In this document: one piece after another, positions 59,170-64,000 of the stretch
Position numbering within the stretch: the first letter of the stretch is position 1
Layout: each line of letters starts with the position of its first letter
NCBI RefSeq assembly: GCF_014779555.2
Contig: NZ_CP094357.1
Coordinates: 4,650,001-4,714,000 of the forward strand
DNA: 64,000 nt
Direction of reading: 5' to 3'
Origin: Lysobacter capsici
Lineage (GTDB): Bacteria > Pseudomonadota > Gammaproteobacteria > Xanthomonadales > Xanthomonadaceae
Translations under genes and position numbers: made by a program
The notes under the pieces: model-generated
Told to the model about the DNA's origin: nothing
The model's input: the letters and a program-made list of their open reading frames with translations, nothing else
Databases searched by the model: none

Positions 59170-59795
59170 GCGCTGTCGCGGCTCGCGCCGCTCCTACAGG
59201 TAGGCCATGTCGCTTTTGCTTGAGCCGGAAGTCACGCAGTTCATCCAGCGCTGCGAGGCCTGTAACTCGCGTTAGCAAAAGCACACCCGTAGGGCGGCGC
59301 ACATGGATGTGCGCCGTGCGCCACCGAGACAGGATGTCTCGTGTGGCGCATGCCCGCGTCTGCTCCGCACGCGCGGGCACTTGATTCACCAAAAAGCGTT
59401 TTTCTTTGGTTACCTTTCTTTTGTCGCTTTTGACAAAAGAAAGTAACTCGGCCGCTTGCGGACGAAAGCTGTTGATCTTGCCTCTGGCTTCAAAAGCGCT
59501 AGAGCCTCAAAGCTTTGAAGCTTTGAAGCCTTTAAAGCTGCAAGCAGGATCAAAAGCGTTCCGCCGCTGAAGCGGCGGGTCACTTTCTTTTGTCTAAAGC
59601 AACAAAAGAAAGGTAACCAAAGAAAAATGCTTTTTTGTGAATCAAGTGCCCGCGCGTGCGGTGCTTACGCGGGCACGCGCCACACGGGACATCCTTGTCC
59701 CGGTGGCGCGCGACGCGCATCCATGCGCGTCGCCCTTCGGGTGTGCCTTTGCTAACGCGAGTTACAAGCGTCGCAGCGCTGGAAGATAAGCTCGG
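59170..59795. repeat. Long double-arm interspersed element (copy B, head-to-head inverted)
   Basis: About 625 bases between the convergent LamG-operon and GNAT gene. The two arms are inverted copies of the unit described at 14856-15545: outer GTAGGAGC-type repeat (left only), CAGCGCTG, GGGTGT, several GC hairpins, TGATTCA box, AAGAAAAA and a CTTTCTTTTGT...ACAAAAG hairpin. The centre (about 59480-59560) has CAAAGCTTTGAAGCTTTGAA. Hairpin stems differ from copies A and C but remain paired. The rest of the 58929-59964 gap holds no supported gene. Confidence 0.87.
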
Positions 59796-59964
59796 CTTCA
59801 AGCTAAAAGCCGAAATCAAGCCGAAGCGGAGCCAATGTGGCTCTGATATCCACAGCCAAATTCAAAATCAAGGCGCAGGCGCGGGTGGGACGATGCCCGC
59901 CCCTCGCAGATAACGACTCATGCCAAACAAGCGTCGATGCACCGAAGCATCGACCACACAGACA

Positions 59965-60501
59965 TCATCTCGCCGCATTGCGCCGCAGGATGAACTCATG
60001 ATCCCGCGTCCCACCCACGACGAATTCGTACTCGCCGGCCTTCTCGAACCCATAGCGCCCATAGAACCGCTGCGCCCCGAAATTCTCCGACCACACCCCG
60101 ATCCACAAGGTGCGCGGACCGTCGCGCTCGAGCCAGGCCAGGACCGTATCGAACAGGCGCGCGCCCCAGCCGCCGTTTTGCGCCTCGCGCAATACGTACA
60201 GGCGCTTGAGTTCGCCGTCGCCCGGGGCGACCTGCGGATGCGGCAGGCCGCACGGCCCGGCCGCGGCGTGGCCGACGACGATACCGTCGCGCTCGAGCAG
60301 GAAGATCGCGTAGTCCGGGTGCGACAGGATCACCGCCTGCTTCTCGACCGAGTAGCTGTCCTTGAGAAAGAAAGCCAGATCCTCGGGCGGGTACATGTCG
60401 CCGAAGGTTTCGACGAAGGTGCGCGTGGCGATGTCGGCCACGGTGGCCGCGTCGGCGACGACGGCGCGGCGGATCGAGAACTGCGGGGTTTCGCTGGTCA
60501 T
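59965..60501 (-). CDS. GNAT-family N-acetyltransferase
   Basis: 178 aa from the ATG at 60501. An upstream start would add 26 residues lacking support. GNAT features are FSIRRAVVADAATVADIA at the N-terminus, the beta4/motif A region GELKRLYVLREAQNGGWGARLFDTVLAWL, where the Q/RxxGxG/A acetyl-CoA loop appears as QNGGWG, and WSENFGAQRFYGRYGFEKAGEYEF near the C-terminus. The substrate is unknown. It is the last gene in the direction of aspS, about 185 bases after it. Confidence 0.92.
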   Translation of the reverse strand: MTSETPQFSIRRAVVADAATVADIATRTFVETFGDMYPPEDLAFFLKDSYSVEKQAVILSHPDYAIFLLERDGIVVGHAAAGPCGLPHPQVAPGDGELKRLYVLREAQNGGWGARLFDTVLAWLERDGPRTLWIGVWSENFGAQRFYGRYGFEKAGEYEFVVGGTRDHEFILRRNAAR

Positions 60502-60685
60502 AACGCCTCGCGTGGAACGACGATGTGTCGGCGCGGCAATGGATCGGATCAATCGACTCAGGCCGATCGAACCGGTCACCGAATCAAATCAGGCCCGATC
60601 GAATCGGATTGCATCGAAGCACCGACCCGGCACGACGCCGGATCGCTGCAACGATCAGCGCCGGATCAAGCCCGGCGCGGCCAGA

Positions 60686-62455
60686 TCAGGCCGGATCCTT
60701 CTTCGGACGCACCATCACATGCACCTCGGCCAACTGCGCGTCCGGGATCGGCGACGGCGCGCCGGTCATCAGGCATTGCGCGGTGGTGGTCTTGGGGAAC
60801 GCGATCACGTCGCGGATCGACTCGGTGCCGGCCATCAGCGCGGCGATGCGGTCGATGCCGAAGGCGATGCCGCCGTGCGGCGGCGCGCCGTACTTGAGCG
60901 CGTCGAGCAGGAAGCCGAATTTGCCCTCGGCCTCTTCCGCGCCGATGCCGAGCAGGTCGAACACCGCCGACTGCATCTGCGGACGGTGGATGCGGATCGA
61001 ACCGCCGCCGATCTCGTTGCCGTTGAGCACCATGTCGTAACCGCGCGATACCGCGGTCTTGGCGTTGGCGCGCAGATCGGCGATGTCGTCCACCGCCGGC
61101 GCGGTGAAGGGGTGATGCAGGGCCACGTAGCGCTGCGCTTCTTCGTCCCACTCGAACATCGGAAAATCGGTGACCCACAACGGCTTCCAGCCGTCCTGGA
61201 TCAGGTTCAGATCCTTGCCCAACTTCAGGCGCAGCGCGCCCATGAAATCGCTGGCGGTCTTGTAATCGGCCGCGCCGAAGAAGATCGCATCCCCAGTTTG
61301 CGCGCCGCTGGCTTCGACGATCTTCGCCAGCGTGGCGTCGTCGAGGAACTTGGCGATCGGCGAGTTGATGCCTTCGCGGCCCTTGCTCGCGTCCTCGACC
61401 TTCATCCACGCCAGGCCCTTGGCGCCGTACTTGGCGGCATGCGCGCCGGCCTCGTCGATCTGCTTGCGCGACCAGCCCGCTGCGCCCGGCGCGCGCAATG
61501 CGATCACGCGGCCGTCTTCGTGGTTGGCCCAATCGGTGAAGACCTTGAATTCGCAGCTCTTGACCAGTTCGGCGATGTCTACGAATTCAAGCTCGATGCG
61601 CAGATCGGGTTTATCCGAACCATAACGACGCATCGCTTCGGCATAGGTCATGCGCGGAAATTCGGCGTCGAGTTCGACGTCGATGGTTTCCTTGAACACC
61701 ACCCGGATCATGTCCTCGACCGTGTCCTGCACATCGCGCTCGGACACCCAGGCGAACTCCATGTCGAGCTGGGTGAATTCGAGCTGGCGGTCGGCGCGCA
61801 GCGCTTCGTCGCGGAAGCAGCGCGCGATCTGGTAGTAACGGTCGAAGCCGGCCACCATCAGGATCTGCTTGAACAGCTGCGGGCTCTGCGGCAGCGCGTA
61901 GAACTCGCCCGGGTGCATGCGCGCCGGGACCAGGAAGTCGCGCGCGCCCTCGGGCGTGGCCTTGGTCAGGATCGGGGTTTCGATGTCCTGGAAATTACGC
62001 GCGTCGAGCCAGCGGCGCAGCGACTGCACCAGACGGATGCGGGTGCGCATCATCTTCTGCATCTCGGGGCGGCGCAGGTCGAGGTAGCGATAGGTCAGGC
62101 GGGTTTCCTCGCCGGCGTTCTCGTGGGCGTGGAACGGCAGCGGTTCGGCCTTGTTGAGCACTTCGATCGAGCTCGGCAGTACTTCGACCTTGCCGCTGCG
62201 GATCTTGTCGTTGGCCGCGCCGCGCGCGCGCACGGTGCCGGTGACGCGCACGCAGCTTTCCACGCTCAGGTCGCTGGCGGTCTTGAACAGATCGGCCATG
62301 TCCGAATCGACCACGATCTGGACCACGCCTTCGTGATCGCGCAGATCGGTGAACACCACGTGGCTCTGGACGCGATTGGTGTTGACCCAGCCGCACAGGG
62401 TGACGGTCTGGCCGATCAGCGCCTCGTCGACGAGGCCGCAGAAGTGGGTACGCAT
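60686..62455 (-). CDS. aspS: Aspartyl-tRNA synthetase
   Basis: 589 aa from the ATG at 62455, with GGAG about six bases upstream (longer start rejected). It is a class II, bacterial-type enzyme. An N-terminal OB-fold anticodon domain (about 1-105: [22 protein letters not shown]) leads to motif 1 and motif 2 ([24 protein letters not shown]) and the bacterial GAD insertion (about 285-420). Motif 3 is [14 protein letters not shown]. It charges tRNA-Asp. Whether it also charges tRNA-Asn (non-discriminating) cannot be judged here. A GCGA hairpin terminator precedes it, so it probably has its own promoter. Confidence 0.97.
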   Translation of the reverse strand: MRTHFCGLVDEALIGQTVTLCGWVNTNRVQSHVVFTDLRDHEGVVQIVVDSDMADLFKTASDLSVESCVRVTGTVRARGAANDKIRSGKVEVLPSSIEVLNKAEPLPFHAHENAGEETRLTYRYLDLRRPEMQKMMRTRIRLVQSLRRWLDARNFQDIETPILTKATPEGARDFLVPARMHPGEFYALPQSPQLFKQILMVAGFDRYYQIARCFRDEALRADRQLEFTQLDMEFAWVSERDVQDTVEDMIRVVFKETIDVELDAEFPRMTYAEAMRRYGSDKPDLRIELEFVDIAELVKSCEFKVFTDWANHEDGRVIALRAPGAAGWSRKQIDEAGAHAAKYGAKGLAWMKVEDASKGREGINSPIAKFLDDATLAKIVEASGAQTGDAIFFGAADYKTASDFMGALRLKLGKDLNLIQDGWKPLWVTDFPMFEWDEEAQRYVALHHPFTAPAVDDIADLRANAKTAVSRGYDMVLNGNEIGGGSIRIHRPQMQSAVFDLLGIGAEEAEGKFGFLLDALKYGAPPHGGIAFGIDRIAALMAGTESIRDVIAFPKTTTAQCLMTGAPSPIPDAQLAEVHVMVRPKKDPA

Positions 62456-62678
62456 GGAAACTCCGAATTGGTCGATCTGTGGATCGTGGGGGTGCAACAG
62501 GCGGGTCCGGACCGGGCCGCGGCGGGTGGCCGGGCGCGATCGCTCACCGGCCGGGGGTCGGGACCGAGCATTCTAGAGCACCCGGGCGGGGATGCGTCTG
62601 GTAACGCGGCCCTCGCGGCGTCTTTGCGGGGCTCAACGGGAGATGGGCGCCCTTCGACTTCCCCCGTTCCCCTCGACC

Positions 62679-62760
62679 GTCATTCCCGCGAACGCGGGAA
62701 TCCAGCGACTTTCGTGCGGATCGCGGAAAGACACTGGATTCCCGCGTTCGCGGGAATGAC
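62679..62760. repeat. Inverted pair of GTCATTCCCGCG-type repeats
   Basis: Positions 62679-62714 and 62732-62760 are inverted copies of the hairpin repeat described at 37281-37424, here with a spacer of about 17 bases. It lies upstream of aspS. The gap 62456-62897 holds this repeat and a terminator but no gene. Confidence 0.9.
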
Positions 62761-62801
62761 GGACTTGGGGAAACGCCGCCGGCAGGGAAGTCGAGACGCC
62801 C

Positions 62802-62831
62802 AGAAGCAGAAAGGGCGCCTCGCGGCGCCCT
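62802..62831 (-). terminator. Probable intrinsic terminator after the FmdB-type gene
   Basis: On the minus strand an 8-bp stem (AGGGCGCC, GCGA loop, GGCGCCCT) is followed by TTCTGCTTCTG. It lies about 65 bases after the stop codon of the zinc-ribbon gene. Confidence 0.65.
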
Positions 62832-62897
62832 ATCAGGTCAGTGTGGATCGCAGCGGCATCGACCGAATCGACGGACGGTATCGCCCCGGCGAACCCG

Positions 62898-63260
62898 TCA
62901 GCTCGCGGCGCCACCGCTCGCCGGCTTGCTAGCCGGAGCCGGCTCGGCCTTCTTTTCGGACTTGCTTTCCGCGGGCTTGCTTTCGGCCGGCTTGCTGTCG
63001 CCGCCGCCGGAGGCCGACCCACCCGACGAAGAACCGCCTGAGCTGCCCTCGCCGGCCAGATTGCGCTTCTTGTCGCCGTCCTTCTTGAAATCGGTCTCGT
63101 ACCAGCCGCCGCCGGCCAAGCGGAACTGGGGCGCGGTCAATTGGCGGCCGACCTTTTCGGCGCCGCATTCGGGGCACACGGTCGGATCGGCATCGGACAG
63201 CTTCTGCAGGCGATCGAAGCTGTGTCCGCAGGCACTGCACTGGAAGGCGTAGATGGGCAT
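62898..63260 (-). CDS. FmdB-family zinc-ribbon protein
   Basis: 120 aa from the ATG at 63260 (MPIYAFQCSACGHSFD). Two CxxC pairs (Cys8/Cys11 and Cys29/Cys32) form the zinc ribbon, with RLQKLSDADPTVCPECG typical of the family. The C-terminal half (about 68-120) is low-complexity Ser/Gly/Lys/Pro/Glu (GGSSSGGSASGGGDSKPAES). The family is named after a putative regulator of formamidase genes; its molecular role is unproven. FmdB genes are often next to aspS, as here. Confidence 0.92.
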   Translation of the reverse strand: MPIYAFQCSACGHSFDRLQKLSDADPTVCPECGAEKVGRQLTAPQFRLAGGGWYETDFKKDGDKKRNLAGEGSSGGSSSGGSASGGGDSKPAESKPAESKSEKKAEPAPASKPASGGAAS

Positions 63261-63437
63261 GGCGGTGGGCTGTGTTCGGGAACGGCGGACTGGCAGTGTG
63301 GGGGCGGATCGCGCCGATGCAAGCGCCGGCGTGCGTTCCGCAGTGGCCGGCGGGCTGTTGCCAGCCACCTCGACGGCCCCGAATCGGGACCATATCGGAC
63401 CCGGTTCGACGTTTACACCGGCACGGTTCGCGCCTTC

Positions 63438-63986
63438 TCAGGGTTCGCCCGGCGGCGCCCCGGGCTCGACCGGACCATAGGCGCACTGCGGATCGGTGGC
63501 GGCATCGATATCCAGGCAATCCGAGAACAGATAGACCACCCGGGCCTCGATCGTGGCCACGCGCTCGCCGTCGAGCTGGGTATGGCCATCGATCCGGCCG
63601 ACGAAGGTGACTTCGCGGAACGGCGCGAATCGCAGCGCATCGTAGAACCCGGCGCGGCAGGCGACGAAGCGCTCGTTGTTGGACTCCCGGGTCCAGTCCG
63701 GCTGGCCACTCGGAGTCAGCCGCGCGGCGCGCATCGTGAAACAGCTGCGGCCGTCCTGAAACACCACCCGGTCGATCCCGCCGCCCCAGCGCACGGTAGC
63801 GCCCAGGCGATCGGTATCAGCGGCCTCGCCCGGGGTGATCGGGTCGAAGTCGCCGCGCAGCGGGTCGGCGACCCGCGAGGCGGGTATCGGCGCGACCGCA
63901 TCAGTGCGCGATGGCGACGGCCCACCGCTCGCACACGAGGCCAGCCCAAGCGCGCACACCACCGACACAAAGCCACGTACATCCAT
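63438..63986 (-). CDS. Slp-family outer-membrane lipoprotein
   Basis: 182 aa from the ATG at 63986, with AAGGA about nine bases upstream. An ATG three codons earlier overlaps that site. The lipobox is LASC with Cys18. The Slp pattern follows: GATVRWGGGIDRVVFQDGRS, FVACRAGFYDALRFAPFREVTFVGRIDG. Slp proteins are starvation- or stationary-phase-induced outer-membrane lipoproteins in enterobacteria. Two further Cys residues near the C-terminus may pair. It is the last gene in the window, and its upstream region lies outside. Confidence 0.88.
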   Translation of the reverse strand: MDVRGFVSVVCALGLASCASGGPSPSRTDAVAPIPASRVADPLRGDFDPITPGEAADTDRLGATVRWGGGIDRVVFQDGRSCFTMRAARLTPSGQPDWTRESNNERFVACRAGFYDALRFAPFREVTFVGRIDGHTQLDGERVATIEARVVYLFSDCLDIDAATDPQCAYGPVEPGAPPGEP

Positions 63987-64000
63987 TCGAATCATCCTTT

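Overview
The window is high-GC DNA from a gammaproteobacterium of the Xanthomonadaceae, most likely Lysobacter or a close relative. The genus is inferred, not proven. The inference rests on the very high GC, the block cpoB-pal-tolB-tolA-tolR-tolQ-ybgC-ruvB-kup-ruvA-ruvC-yebC, and several dispersed repeats typical of this family: a GTAGGAGCGGCGCAAGC-type short repeat, GGGAATC runs, and CATTCCCGCG...CGCGGGAATG inverted pairs.

Layout. Positions 1-10767 (minus strand) hold one open frame that runs off the left edge: a giant YD/RHS-repeat protein with an internal block of putative Ig/cadherin-like domains. A repeat-rich spacer follows, then relA, two tandem secreted paralogues, hrpA, a Dps-type ferritin, recQ, a TpsB/FhaC-type outer-membrane transporter next to a collagen-like lipoprotein, a PhzF-family enzyme and a GH6 cellulase. 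At 30356-33550 three overlapping genes encode a response regulator, a sensor kinase and a periplasmic binding protein. A small accessory stretch (33646-35736) carries hypothetical proteins, a TonB-like protein and a small protein with an LSGC...His signature like that of CNF1/BLF1-type glutamine deamidases. tRNA-Lys(TTT) comes next.

Positions 36371-53446 are mainly housekeeping on the minus strand: queC and queE (queuosine precursor synthesis), cpoB-pal-tolB, a second TolA-C-terminal-domain protein, tolA-tolR-tolQ, ybgC, ruvB, a tandem SUKH-domain protein, two kup potassium transporters, ruvA, ruvC and yebC. The right end has an alpha/beta hydrolase, a DUF4832-like secreted protein, a LamG plus putative cysteine-peptidase protein with a small secreted partner, a GNAT acetyltransferase, aspS, an FmdB-type zinc ribbon and an Slp-like lipoprotein.

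The most unusual signals are these: (1) a long interspersed element present as two head-to-head double copies (14856-15545, 59170-59795), each between convergent genes, and one single arm (56435-56764), with hairpins whose stems differ between copies but stay paired; (2) the putative LSGC deamidase; (3) a TolA domain III duplicated as a stand-alone exported protein, translationally coupled to tolA; (4) a double SUKH protein coupled to kup; (5) GGGAATC-type repeats translated into HrpA, RuvC and YbgC; (6) the Ig/cadherin-like block inside the RHS protein. All assignments come from reading the sequence; no database search was run.
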